Positions 52,202 through 60,992 of a DNA stretch of 64,000 nucleotides are shown one piece after another. Each line of letters begins with the position of its first letter. Within the stretch, counting starts at the first letter, position 1. The stretch comes from CAZNHL01 sp964572965 (GTDB lineage: Bacteria > Bacteroidota > Bacteroidia > Cytophagales > UBA9547). The notes under the pieces were generated by a model that saw only the letters and a list, made by a program, of their open reading frames with translations, had not been told where the DNA came from and did no database searches. The stretch lies in NCBI GenBank assembly GCA_964572965.1, contig CAZNHL010000003.1, forward strand, positions 49,597 through 113,596, written 5' to 3'. The position numbers were made by a program, and so were the translations under genes.

Positions 52202-53845
52202 ATGAACAAAAAGCTAAGACCCTTATTTTTATCTCTCATATTGTCTTGTTTTGCTGCTTCCCTTGATGCACAAACGTTGACGATAGTTAAAGACATCAAT
52301 TTGACAGGAGACAGTGATCCTGTTTATTTTACGGCCTTAAATTCCGAATTATATTTTTGGGCCGATGATGGAGTGAACGGAACTGAATTATGGAAATCAA
52401 ATGGCAAAGACGAGGGGACTTTCTTGCTGAAAAACATAAATCCTTCCGGCGGGCAGTCTAAAAGCTATCTGGTGCAGCCGGTGGTATTAAATAATGCCTT
52501 ATACTTTGTTGCCGATGATGGTATTAATGGTATAGAACTGTGGAAATCAGATGGTACTCCTACGGGTACAGCAATGGTGAAGAAAATAAATCCTGCCGGT
52601 AATTCACTGAAATTGTTTACAAACCAGTTTACAGTATTTAATAGCTCTGTTTATTTTCTGGCTAATGATGGAACCAATGGTGTGGAACTTTGGAAATCTG
52701 ATGGCAGCCCAGAGGGAACTGTTATGGTCAGGAATATTAACACAAATGGAGATGCATTTGCTTTAGGTTCTCCATTTATAGTTTTTAATAATGAATTGTA
52801 TTTCGTTGCAGAAGATAATTTAAACGGGAGGGAATTATGGAAGTCTGATGGTACATCTGATGGTACTGTACTTTTAAAAAACATCAATACTATTCTGGGC
52901 TTGGGTTCTGATATCTCGGAATTGTATGTATTTAACAATTCTCTTTTCTTTGGTGCAGACGATGGGGTGAATGGCAAAGAATTGTGGAAAACAGACGGAA
53001 CGGAATCTGGTACGGTATTAGTTAAGGATATCTTTTCCGGAACCTCTTCGTCTACAAGCAGCTATTCATTTATTTCAAATTCTACTACATTGTTTTTTGC
53101 TGCCGATGATGGGGTAAATGGTAAGGAACTATGGAAGACTGACGGGACAGCCGAAGGTACTATATTGATAAAAGATGTTGTTCCGGGGGCTTCTTCTTCA
53201 AATGTTTTGATTAAAGGCAGGTATAATACCGTCAATGATAAGTTGTATTTTAGTGCAGGAGAAGGACTCAGTATCGTTGACCTTTGGGTGTCTGATGGAA
53301 CATCTTCAGGTACTTTTAAAGTAAGGGATATTTCCGGTGGTCCTTATGGTTTGACACCTTACAACGGTTTTTTGTATTTTGCTGCAGATAATGGGGTAGA
53401 TGGTGATGAGTTATGGAAATCTGATGGCACTACTGAAGGTACTGTTCAGGTTGCCAATCAAAATCCCGGCTCTGGAGATTTTGATCCAACGTCCTTGTTT
53501 GTATTTGAGGGGTCTTTGTATATGAATGCTGACGGCGGAGAGGGTTATGAGCTCTGGGTATTAAAAGATGTAATTGCCGGACTGTCGGATGAGGCTAAAA
53601 AAGAAACAAATCTAAAGGTATATCCTAATCCTGCCTGTGAGCAGATTACGATTGTGTCCGGGAAAAACAGTAACGCCAGCCAAGAGGTTGAGGTTTATAA
53701 TTCGGCTGGAGTAAAACAAAAAACGTTGACAATAGCTGAAGGTAGTGATAACATAAAGTTTGATCTTGCCGGATTTGAGAGTGGACTCTATTTTGTCAGG
53801 GTGAATGGAAACCCTAAACATACAGCAAAGTTTATAAAAGAATAA
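52202..53845 (+). CDS. ELWxxDGT-repeat secreted protein with T9SS sorting domain
   Basis: A 547-residue exported protein. A signal peptide (1-23) is followed by nine repeats of about 50 residues with the core LYFxADDGxNGxELWKSDGTxxGT, likely folding as a beta-propeller. The C-terminal 80 residues (LKVYPNPACEQITIV ... GLYFVRVNGNPKHTAKFIKE) are a T9SS type A sorting domain. ELWxxDGT proteins are common in Bacteroidota and myxobacteria; a ligand-binding surface role is likely, but the target is unknown. Neighbouring repeats share near-identical DNA (for example GGGGTAAATGGTAAGGA-like units), suggesting recent unit duplication. Confidence 0.92.
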   Translation: MNKKLRPLFLSLILSCFAASLDAQTLTIVKDINLTGDSDPVYFTALNSELYFWADDGVNGTELWKSNGKDEGTFLLKNINPSGGQSKSYLVQPVVLNNALYFVADDGINGIELWKSDGTPTGTAMVKKINPAGNSLKLFTNQFTVFNSSVYFLANDGTNGVELWKSDGSPEGTVMVRNINTNGDAFALGSPFIVFNNELYFVAEDNLNGRELWKSDGTSDGTVLLKNINTILGLGSDISELYVFNNSLFFGADDGVNGKELWKTDGTESGTVLVKDIFSGTSSSTSSYSFISNSTTLFFAADDGVNGKELWKTDGTAEGTILIKDVVPGASSSNVLIKGRYNTVNDKLYFSAGEGLSIVDLWVSDGTSSGTFKVRDISGGPYGLTPYNGFLYFAADNGVDGDELWKSDGTTEGTVQVANQNPGSGDFDPTSLFVFEGSLYMNADGGEGYELWVLKDVIAGLSDEAKKETNLKVYPNPACEQITIVSGKNSNASQEVEVYNSAGVKQKTLTIAEGSDNIKFDLAGFESGLYFVRVNGNPKHTAKFIKE

Positions 53846-53950
53846 GGGCTGAGAGGTAGTCGCTTTGAGAGCAGGAACGATTAAAAAACCAGCCCCCTCG
53901 ATTTTAACGAGAGTTAGCGAGGAGGAAATTAGTAATTTGCAGAAAGTCTG

Positions 53951-53979
53951 ACTTGCCAGGTTCTGAAAACTTAGCAAGT
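53951..53979. repeat. 29-bp hairpin repeat, copy 1
   Basis: ACTTGC-CAGGTTCTGAAAAC-TTAGCAAGT can fold with ACTTGC paired to GCAAGT. It differs by two bases from the copy at 57297-57325. It abuts the broken 3' end of the mobile mystery protein A remnant. Confidence 0.75.
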
Positions 53980-54101
53980 TGGGTTTTTACCCGTGCGTAC
54001 CGCTTTTTCCAGCCTGTTGGTGGTGTAGCAACTTTAGTCAACAAAGCAAAACCTTTGATTTTGGACTCAAGTTGTTCTATCTGAAGCTTATTTTTATTCA
54101 T
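53980..54101 (-). pseudogene. Truncated mobile mystery protein A (XRE-type regulator)
   Basis: The first 30 residues (MNKNKLQIEQLESKIKGF, then LTKVATPPTGWKK) match the N-terminus that I recall for mobile mystery protein A, a regulator usually followed by an HTH domain. After GWKK the frame is lost: a one-base shift in the run of five A gives KAVRTGKNP, which fits the family's GWIKAIRT better. The sequence then runs into the 29-bp hairpin repeat and the HTH domain is missing. The start at 54101 is chosen because a palindrome lies immediately upstream. The partner gene (mobile mystery protein B) is absent. The remnant is not expected to bind DNA. Confidence 0.55.
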
Positions 54102-54105
54102 ACTG

Positions 54106-54121
54106 TAAGGATATGTCCTTA
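54106..54121. promoter_or_regulatory. Palindromic operator-like site TAAGGATATGTCCTTA
   Basis: A 16-bp near-perfect palindrome (one mismatched pair near the centre), five bases upstream of the remnant's start on the minus strand. Position and symmetry fit autoregulation by the former XRE-type regulator. Confidence 0.5.
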
Positions 54122-54157
54122 CAAAAAACAAAAAGTTAAGATATAGCCTGACAAAAC

Positions 54158-54255
54158 TTCTTTCAGCCTTAGTGAGTGGAATCAGAAAAGGATTTTGCTT
54201 TGATAGTTACGATTGCGGCCTTGATGGATGGTATCTACACCCTCAGGAGCGTGAG
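54158..54255 (-). pseudogene. Fragment of a paralogue of the 61641-62120 gene
   Basis: About 95 bases align with 61999-62100, the 5' part of the intact gene. On the minus strand one frame gives IKAAIVTIKAK (intact: IKAAIVTINSK) and the next frame continues NPFLIPLTKAERS (intact: PFLISLTKDERK), so at least one frameshift separates them. The start codon region and everything beyond are missing. It is a dead, partial copy. Confidence 0.78.
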
Positions 54256-54547
54256 CGCTGGGTCTCGTTGTAATGAGGATGAACGGGCCCCGAAATATCC
54301 GCAGGTTCAGACCCTGTATCACAAGGGATCCTATATTATATTGTGAGGCTAATACTTTGACCTGACACCTCAGCAAAGCTCTCATATTTAAGTCTCTCAC
54401 CTAAATGCCCGTTCGGAAAACGAAGAGGAGGAGCTCCTAAACCAGTTAGGGGTATTCGTAAACTCAAAACCCTGTTTCGTAAAAAGGAGCTTGTTAATGT
54501 AATGAAGAGAAAATAAGTTAGGGTGTTAATTCTAAGATTTTACCACT
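54256..54547. other. Intergenic region before the large T9SS protein
   Basis: Nothing recognised except stop-rich, mixed-composition sequence. It should contain the promoter for the gene at 54548; no clear TAnnTTTG element was found. Confidence 0.45.
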
Positions 54548-57114
54548 ATGAAACTAAAAATACTTTACTTATTGCTTTTGATAAGTTTCATTACAAAAGC
54601 ACAATTCAATGTTATAGAAAGTTGTGAAACAGGATTTCCTGCCGGTTGGACAACAGAGCAACTGGCAGAGGGTTTCACACGCGAGCAAGCTACTACATCT
54701 TGTGATGGAGACTATGCAATGGGGGTAACCCTAGGTACTTCTGGTTGGGCACTGATTAAAACGCCAAGCTATGTCTCTAATGGAAACCATATTTCGGTAT
54801 CATTTCAGTATAAGAGAGAAACTTTTGGGGCAAATGTTTTTTTATACTACGAAGTTAACAATAGTGGCACCTGGACAGAGATTGCCTCTAATCAAGACAA
54901 CTCTTTGATATGTAGAACTTTGCGAGGTGATATTGCGTCAGGTGTTGTTCCTGCAGGTGCTACCGTAAAATTCAGGATGCAGGCGAATGGAGTTGTCCCT
55001 CAACGTATTTTATTTGACGATTTTAGAATTATCCAGGAAACACAAATGGAATCAATCCATGTTTTGGAAAGTTTTGAAGGGTCACTTCCGTCTGGCTGGA
55101 CAACACAGCAACAAGGATCGGGTGGTTTTGCCCGTCAGCAAACGGCATCTTCTTGCGTAGGCCTTTATTCAATGGGAGCAACGCTACTAACGTCTGCTAA
55201 TCCGTGGGCACAGGTTACAACTCCCGGCTATGTTTCTAATGGCGGAGCGATTGCCCTATCATTTCAACATAACAAAAGGTCTTATTCGGGGCATATTTTT
55301 TTACACTACGAAATCAACAATAGCGGCACTTGGACACAGGTTGCGGCGCACCAAGACGAGGCCGTGAACTGTAGAACCCTGCAAGGTCAGATTGCCGAAG
55401 GAGCTATTCCGGCCGGTGCTACCGTGAAATTCAGAATGCGGGCAGAACGTACCATTGGTGACCTTACTGTTTACTTTGATGACTTTAGGGCCGTGCAAGA
55501 ACCACTGATAACTGCACCGCTGATTTCAAACACGACCCATACAGGTGTTACCCATAACTCGGCAATCATTAATTATTCTGTTAAAGCAAATAACGCCATA
55601 ACCACATCTGCGGTAAAATACGGATTGTCAGAATTAAGTTTGACCCGCCAGGTTACAGGTAGCTCTATAACAGGGAAATTCATAACAGGAGATACGGAAG
55701 TATCACTAATAGCAAACCTGCCGGGGCTCACTCCCAATACGCAGTATTACTATCAGATTGAGGCTACCAATTACAAAGGAGTAGTTACCAGTACCAGGGG
55801 TACTTTTACTACATTAGAGATTACTCCTGCTATATCTGCTGTTTCGTCCACGGTAACGACTAATTCGGCAACTATTAGTTATTCGTTAAAGGCAAACAAC
55901 AGAGCGACCACTTCTGTGGTAAAATACGGCTTATCAGCAGGAAGTTTAAACAGCCAGATTGCGGGTTTCTCCGCCACAGGAGATGCCGTAACGCCAGGAA
56001 CAGTAAACCTGCCGGGGCTCACTCCTAATACGCAGTATTATTATCAGATAGAGGCTACCAATTCTGAAGGGACAGTTACCAGTTCCAGCCAAACTTTTAC
56101 TACACGAGTATTAGCATTACCTGCTACTGTATCCAATGTTTCTTCTACAGTAACAGGAAACTCCGTAACCATCAGCTATTCGTTAAATGTAAACAACACG
56201 CTAACATCTTCTGTAGTAAAATATGGCCTATCGGAGGAAAGCTTAACCAACCAGATTGCCGGATTTACAGCAAGCAATAATTTTACCGGTTCAGTAAGCA
56301 TTTCGGGGCTTTTGCCCAATACGAGGTATTATTATAAGATAGAGACTGCCAATTCCGGCGGGACGGCAGCAAGTGATATTTATAGCTTCAGGATAGAGGG
56401 AGCTATTTCAGAAGGTTTTGAAACGGATTTTCCGGCAGGCTGGACAACAGAGCAAGCCTCAACCACTGGCTTCACTCGTCAAAACTCTTCTTGTGCAGGT
56501 AGCTATGCAATGGGGGTAACGCTGACTTCTCTTAACCAGTGGGCAATGATTAAAACACCAAGCTACACTTCTAACGGAGGGGCGATTGAGGTATCATTTC
56601 AATATGCCAGGCTTAATGCTTATGGAACAATTTATTTCTACTATGAAGTTAATGGCAGCGACACTTGGCTTCTGCTTGCATCTGACGCAAGTGTAAGTGC
56701 AGGCTGTAAAGTACTGCATGGTCAGCTTGCCGCAGGTGTTGTACCTTCCGGTGCTACTGTAAAATTCAGAATGCAGGCGAATCGTAACGGTGGAAATCCC
56801 CCAAGCCAGGCAATTCTCTTTGATGATTTTAGATTTGCTCAGGAAGCAATAGCAACAAGCATTAAGGATAGTAAACTGACTGACAATATTATGGACCTGT
56901 ACCCTAACCCTGCCAGCAGCACGCTGTACATTGAAACACAAGAAACTACAAATATCACTATCGTGAATATGTTGGGTGCTGTGATTGCTACACAAAAATT
57001 GCAGACGGGTAACAACACCNNNNNNNNNNCACCGTTGAGGTAAGCGGTTTTGCAAAGGGGGTCTACATGATCCGTAACGAAAACGGCGGTGCAGTGAAGT
57101 TTGTGAAAGAATAG
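54548..57114 (+). CDS. Secreted modular protein with T9SS sorting domain, interrupted by an assembly gap
   Basis: After a signal peptide (1-18) come two jelly-roll modules of about 150 residues (each: ESxExxxPxGWTTxQ ... GATVKFRMxAxR ... FDDFR), three fibronectin type III-like modules (each ending LTPNTQYYYQIEATN-type), a third jelly-roll module (EGFETDFPAGWTTEQ) and a T9SS type A domain (LTDNIMDLYPNPASSTLYIET). Ten N at 57020-57029 break the frame. Beyond them the protein resumes as VEVSGFAKGVYMIRNENGG and stops at 57112-57114. The jelly-roll units resemble MAM or laminin-G type binding modules. It is likely a surface adhesin or carbohydrate-binding protein without a visible catalytic domain. 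Confidence 0.88.
57020..57029. other. Assembly gap of ten N
   Basis: The bases on both sides end and begin with CACC (57016-57019 and 57030-57033). Merging that overlap gives AACAACACCGTTGAGG and restores the frame (NNTVEV), so the gap may be two overlapping contig ends rather than missing sequence. Confidence 0.95.
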
Positions 57115-57296
57115 TCCCGAAATATCGGAACGGCTACCCCATTCAGCTTTCGGGATAGTTATCATTTTTTCAAATCCGCAATGCTTTTATATAGTGTTGC
57201 GGATTTTTTGTTGCCAGGATACCGCCTTACAAAGTTTCCTTCTACTTGATAAGTCTTATATTTAAACCCCGGCAAACTTCACTCAATCCTACAGAG

Positions 57297-57325
57297 ACTT
57301 GCCAGGTTCTGAAAACCTTGCAAGT
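57297..57325. repeat. 29-bp hairpin repeat, copy 2
   Basis: ACTTGC-CAGGTTCTGAAAAC-CTTGCAAGT, two bases different from copy 1 at 53951-53979. It lies at the 3' end of the paralogue fragment 57325-57519, in a position where the intact copy has no such insertion. Confidence 0.75.
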
Positions 57326-57519
57326 CACTTAGCAAGCCGGGCCTTCTTCTCGGCCAGCAGGTCAGTGTAGAACTGGAGTACGGTGTCGTTGAGGTTGGGT
57401 GCGTTGGGTTGGAGCTGTTGTTCGGTGAGGCGGTCGAGGGTGCTCACGTAGAACTCTTGTCCCTCCTCTTTCTCGCGGTCACCATTATAAACAAGGACGC
57501 GAGAAAGAGATATTAACAT
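57325..57519 (-). pseudogene. 3' fragment of a paralogue of the 59162-59485 gene
   Basis: The 64-codon frame starts with ATG directly after the stop of the 57520-58845 gene (TAAATG). From about residue 15 it aligns with the C-terminal half of the 59162-59485 product: EFYVSTLDRLTEQQLQPNAP versus EFYVRTLDCLTEQQLQPTPP, then DTVLQFYTDLLAEKK in both. DNA identity is high up to about 57481, where similarity ends abruptly. The first 14 residues (MLISLSRVLVYNGD) are unrelated. It is a broken copy; translation by coupling to the upstream gene cannot be excluded. Confidence 0.75.
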
Positions 57520-58845
57520 TTAGTTGTTAAGTATTAAAAGCTTTTCTTTCAATTGCTCAATAGTGATATTCTCAAATTTCAGGTCATAATGAGAGGTTTG
57601 GGCATCAATGGTAGTTTCCATGATACATAGTCCGGGTGTATTGTTTTCATAAGACAGAGCGACAATAAAAGCCTTCGTTTTTAACGGTACATTGTTTACA
57701 TAATATCCTGTTTTTTCATCAAAAGCACAGTTTAGTATCGACTTAACATCCTTAAAGACAAGCTTTACATAGATATTCCTTAGATCACTACCAAAAGTTA
57801 ATTTCTTCTTTGGTCCAGGGGTATAAGGCAGCTGATCGACATTGATAAAGCCGAATTTTGAAATTGAATAGGTATAAAATTTAAGATCGTCGAAAGAAAC
57901 AGCTCCATTTACTTTTTTCTCAATCAGTTGTCGCTGGTTTGAAATAGCTATTTCCCGCTTTTCACGCTCCTCCTTTAAGCGTTTTTGTTCGCGGATACGT
58001 TTTCTCCTTCCAAAAAGATAATACTTTTTTAGTCTATGAGCATCTGCAGCGCTGCTACTGCTTACTCTGTTCAATTCGGCAAGAAACCAGTTAATAGCAT
58101 CATTGTTCTTTTTGCCATAATATAATTGCATTTTGGGGTCTTTCGATTTTGTAGGGACTTCAATCGTTATAGGCCGGCTAAGGTTTAGTGTGTCATTCTT
58201 TTGGACCGCAAGAATATGCAACATACCTCCGGAAATAAGTCTTTCGTTACCAGCCATAGTCGACATCCTGTTCAAAATCATATCAGACTTTGTGTAATAC
58301 TCCGTTAGATATATTTTAACATCCTCATCAGATTTCACATAAAGAGAGCCTTCACGTATTGTAAGTATAGTATTCTGTTTGCTCAACAATACGGTATCTC
58401 GTTTGGGGTTAATTGTGAAAATTTCCGGTTCAGTCTGAAGTAAACGATACAGGTCTGGCAATTTATTGATTTGAGGCAGGGTAAAATCAATTTGTACCCT
58501 TCTCGACAAAGAGCCTGTCAAAGTTGTGTTCATCTCTTCACCCTTTGCGTGACATATAATGATTGTACTGTCTACTCCGTACTTTATAAGTGCCTTTCGG
58601 ATATTGTTTACCCTTTGCTGAGAAATAAATAAATTTTTCTGAGTACTACCAAGTGTATCTGCGAATCCGAAAACTTCAACTTTGGAGAATCCGAATGTAT
58701 CATTACAAATACTCTTGAGCTCCATAGCCTGATCTGCAGAAACCGAATCAATACCGGATGGATAAAAAATCAGATGCTTTTTCTGGCTGAAGGCATTTAT
58801 TGTTAAAAATAACGTAAATACTAAAATTGTAATCCACTTCGTCAT
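57520..58845 (-). CDS. Exported protein with OmpA-like N-terminal domain, 441 aa
   Basis: Signal peptide at residues 1-20 (ending FSQ). Residues of about 25-130 have OmpA-like features: HLIFYPSGIDSVSADQAMELKSI, VFGFADTLGSTQKNLFISQQRVNNIRKAL and GSLSRRVQIDF, so the peptidoglycan-binding fold is probably N-terminal here, an unusual order. The middle (about 150-270) is beta-rich; a highly basic stretch follows (FGRRKRIREQKRLKEEREKRE, about residues 275-300), then a C-terminal beta-rich region. I do not recognise the whole architecture. The truncated paralogue 57325-57519 begins right after its stop. Confidence 0.75.
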   Translation of the reverse strand: MTKWITILVFTLFLTINAFSQKKHLIFYPSGIDSVSADQAMELKSICNDTFGFSKVEVFGFADTLGSTQKNLFISQQRVNNIRKALIKYGVDSTIIICHAKGEEMNTTLTGSLSRRVQIDFTLPQINKLPDLYRLLQTEPEIFTINPKRDTVLLSKQNTILTIREGSLYVKSDEDVKIYLTEYYTKSDMILNRMSTMAGNERLISGGMLHILAVQKNDTLNLSRPITIEVPTKSKDPKMQLYYGKKNNDAINWFLAELNRVSSSSAADAHRLKKYYLFGRRKRIREQKRLKEEREKREIAISNQRQLIEKKVNGAVSFDDLKFYTYSISKFGFINVDQLPYTPGPKKKLTFGSDLRNIYVKLVFKDVKSILNCAFDEKTGYYVNNVPLKTKAFIVALSYENNTPGLCIMETTIDAQTSHYDLKFENITIEQLKEKLLILNN

Positions 58846-58941
58846 GCAGTCCTGTTTTAAATAGATAGTGTATCAACGGTAAAAATCCGATTAAATTATG
58901 GGATTTGTATTGTTGACAGACAGAGAAAAGACAGGGACAAA

Positions 58942-59136
58942 TGTTTCCACCTCCCCGCGTTGCGGATCCCACTCTGAGAGCGGGAAGAGTGGCTTCGCCA
59001 GTAAGATTAATCACATATTAAGATTTGTCTTTAGCAGCGTGACAGGTTATAAATATCAGAGAAATTTCCTGTCCAAAGCTGGTTATTAACAGTCTCCTCC
59101 GCCGGCGGAGGTGCCCAAAGGGCGGAGGTGGAAACA
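58942..59136. repeat. 195-base segment bounded by 13-bp inverted repeats
   Basis: TGTTTCCACCTCC (58942-58954) is the exact reverse complement of GGAGGTGGAAACA (59124-59136). Within the right part is a 16-bp perfect palindrome CCTCCGCCGGCGGAGG (59096-59111) and a further GGCGGAGG. No intact gene lies inside. It could be a small non-autonomous element or an intergenic repeat; I see no target-site duplication. The surrounding 316-base gap (58846-59161) holds nothing else. Confidence 0.5.
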
Positions 59137-59161
59137 ATAAGCCTCAATAGCTTCGTCAATC

Positions 59162-59485
59162 CTAAACCCTGGCAAGCCTTGTCTTCTTCTCGGCCAGCAG
59201 GTCAGTGTAGAATTGTAATACAGTGTCGTTGATGTTGGGCGGAGTGGGTTGGAGCTGTTGCTCGGTAAGGCAATCGAGGGTTCTGACGTAGAACTCCAGT
59301 ACCTCATCTTTCTCACGGTCTTCGGCGGTGAAGCCTATCAGTTCCATTACCTGCATGCTCAGGTCATACACATTGTGCTCGCTCACAAAGCCCGCTTTGT
59401 CCAGCGCCATCACCATGGCATTTACACTCAGTTCGGTACGCAGCAGCGCCAGCGTCAGTTGGAAGGGTGTTGTTTCTTGTTCCAT
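59162..59485 (-). CDS. Uncharacterised accessory-family protein, 107 aa (intact paralogue)
   Basis: A small acidic helical protein (MEQETTPFQLTLALLRTEL ... GFTAEDREKDEVLEFYV ... TVLQFYTDLLAEKKTRLARV) with no signal peptide. It is represented twice in the window: this intact copy and the C-terminal fragment at 57325-57519. I recall similar small proteins in Bacteroidota accessory regions, usually near the family encoded at 61641-62120, but no function is described to my knowledge. The gene is likely transcribed alone; the upstream 216 bases hold no other gene. Confidence 0.72.
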   Translation of the reverse strand: MEQETTPFQLTLALLRTELSVNAMVMALDKAGFVSEHNVYDLSMQVMELIGFTAEDREKDEVLEFYVRTLDCLTEQQLQPTPPNINDTVLQFYTDLLAEKKTRLARV

Positions 59486-59701
59486 AGCTGTTTATTTAAA
59501 ATATTTTTCTCTTTGATTATTAGAAATTCAGACAATCATAAATGACATATCATGCAGTTTACTTGATACAATATAGCATAAAGAAATAATATAATGCAAA
59601 TAGTTGCTATAAAATTACAACTTCAGGCTATCACAGAACAATTTTCAAATGCAGAGAATATTTTGATATTTACATGAAACTATAATTAATTAACGTCTGC
59701 T

Positions 59702-59908
59702 GTGGAGAAATTGCATTTGAACAGAATTAAACCTGCCCTGGCTGAAAAGAGAAAAAGCAGCAAAGATTTAGCTGCTCACTTGGGGAAAACAGATTCAACT
59801 GTCTCAAGATGGTGTACCAATGAAATTCAACCATCCATCGAAACGCTTTATGATATCGCGAAGTTTTTAGATGTGGATATCAGGGAGTTGCTGGTGAATA
59901 CAAAGTAA
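59702..59908 (+). CDS. XRE-family HTH transcriptional regulator, 68 aa
   Basis: A single helix-turn-helix of the Cro/CI type. The pattern KDLAAHLGKTDSTVSRWCTNEIQPSIETLYDIAKFLDVDIRELL covers both helices and the following hydrophobic cluster. It starts with GTG at 59702; no ATG is available before the HTH. Such short stand-alone regulators are typical of accessory DNA. The next gene, a lipoprotein, begins 18 bases after its stop, so the two may be one transcript; no toxin partner is obvious. Confidence 0.88.
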   Translation: MEKLHLNRIKPALAEKRKSSKDLAAHLGKTDSTVSRWCTNEIQPSIETLYDIAKFLDVDIRELLVNTK

Positions 59909-59926
59909 AAAATCAACAATAGCTTT

Positions 59927-60979
59927 ATGAGTATATTTAACTCTTTGCTGATAGCAGGCTTTCTTGTTATCGGTGCTACGGCATGTAAAGACAAGGAGCA
60001 GAAGACAGAGTCCCGGGCAGATACACTTGTAACTGATTCTGACAATAATGGACCGGACTATTCCACCGCTGAGGTTTTAGAAACTGTTTATGTGACAAAG
60101 CGTGGCGGGCTTGACGCAAAAGAACAGGCAAACGAAGGTTCAAAAACATTAGCAAGCTACGATTATGGCAGAGCACTTCCTGTTATTGAAGTAAATGGTC
60201 CATGGCTGGGCATAAAAGATATGGTCAGAAAGGTAGACCAAAACGGAGAGTCTAATACCTGGGAAAAGGTTTATGTTCTTAAGAGCTCAACCGGCAGTAT
60301 GGAAGAAGTAAAGCTTGCCGAAGAAGACCTGAATATTATATGTTATTTAAAGACAAAGGATAAAGAAGAATATTTAGACGGCGGCAAACCGCTGACTTCC
60401 TATTTGAAATTTGAACTGATAGATAAATCCCTTTTCGAGTCGCAACAAGCGACTGGCGTTAATTTTTTGCTTGAAGACACTACAGCTGTTGTAAAAGTAA
60501 ATGGCACTATTGAACTAAAGTGCACTCAGAAAAACAAATACTACAAAGACAAAGATACTGACAACGACGACATGGAACACTATACCTATGTCGGACAAAT
60601 ACCATCTCTTAATAAATACCTCGTAACCGGCAGTTACTGGGAAGCCTTTGACTATAAGCTGATAGATAAAACAAGTGGTGAACAAACCCAAAGTCTTGTA
60701 TATTACCCTCATATTTCGCCTGATCAGAAGTACATTATTTGCATGAGCTGCAATCCTTACGAAAGCACTACCGATTTGGAGTTATACTCAATAGCGGACC
60801 AGCAGACAAAACTACTCATGAACGCTAGCTTCAATAACTGGGTGCAAGGCTATAACAAAGGCGATATATTCTGGAGTACAGACGGCTATTTATATGTAAC
60901 TGCTTCCCACATGGCCACAATGGGCGATATGGACAGTGATAAGATTGAAAAGCAATACATGAGGATTAAAGTTTTGTAA
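59927..60979 (+). CDS. Lipoprotein of unknown function, 350 aa
   Basis: Lipobox GATAC at residues 16-20. The region of about 50-110 (ETVYVTKRGGLDAKEQANEGSKTL, VNGPWLGIKDMVRK) resembles a bacterial SH3-like fold, and the C-terminal half (LYSIADQQTKLLMNASFNNW, TDGYLYVTASH) has repeat-like strands. No family is identified. It follows the small XRE regulator and precedes a 47-residue membrane peptide. Confidence 0.73.
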   Translation: MSIFNSLLIAGFLVIGATACKDKEQKTESRADTLVTDSDNNGPDYSTAEVLETVYVTKRGGLDAKEQANEGSKTLASYDYGRALPVIEVNGPWLGIKDMVRKVDQNGESNTWEKVYVLKSSTGSMEEVKLAEEDLNIICYLKTKDKEEYLDGGKPLTSYLKFELIDKSLFESQQATGVNFLLEDTTAVVKVNGTIELKCTQKNKYYKDKDTDNDDMEHYTYVGQIPSLNKYLVTGSYWEAFDYKLIDKTSGEQTQSLVYYPHISPDQKYIICMSCNPYESTTDLELYSIADQQTKLLMNASFNNWVQGYNKGDIFWSTDGYLYVTASHMATMGDMDSDKIEKQYMRIKVL

Positions 60980-60992
60980 ATAATTCAGTACT

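Noticed and set aside
54290..54325. tRNA-like stretch GCAGGTTCAGACCCTG
   Set aside because: It resembles a T-arm, but no matching acceptor stem, D-arm or anticodon arm could be laid out around it.
54182..54400. Minus-strand 72-codon open frame
   Set aside because: It overlaps the paralogue fragment in a frame that does not give the conserved residues; similarity lies in the other two frames.
58898..59089. Plus-strand 63-codon open frame
   Set aside because: It runs through one arm of the 13-bp inverted repeat and has no recognisable domain or start signal.
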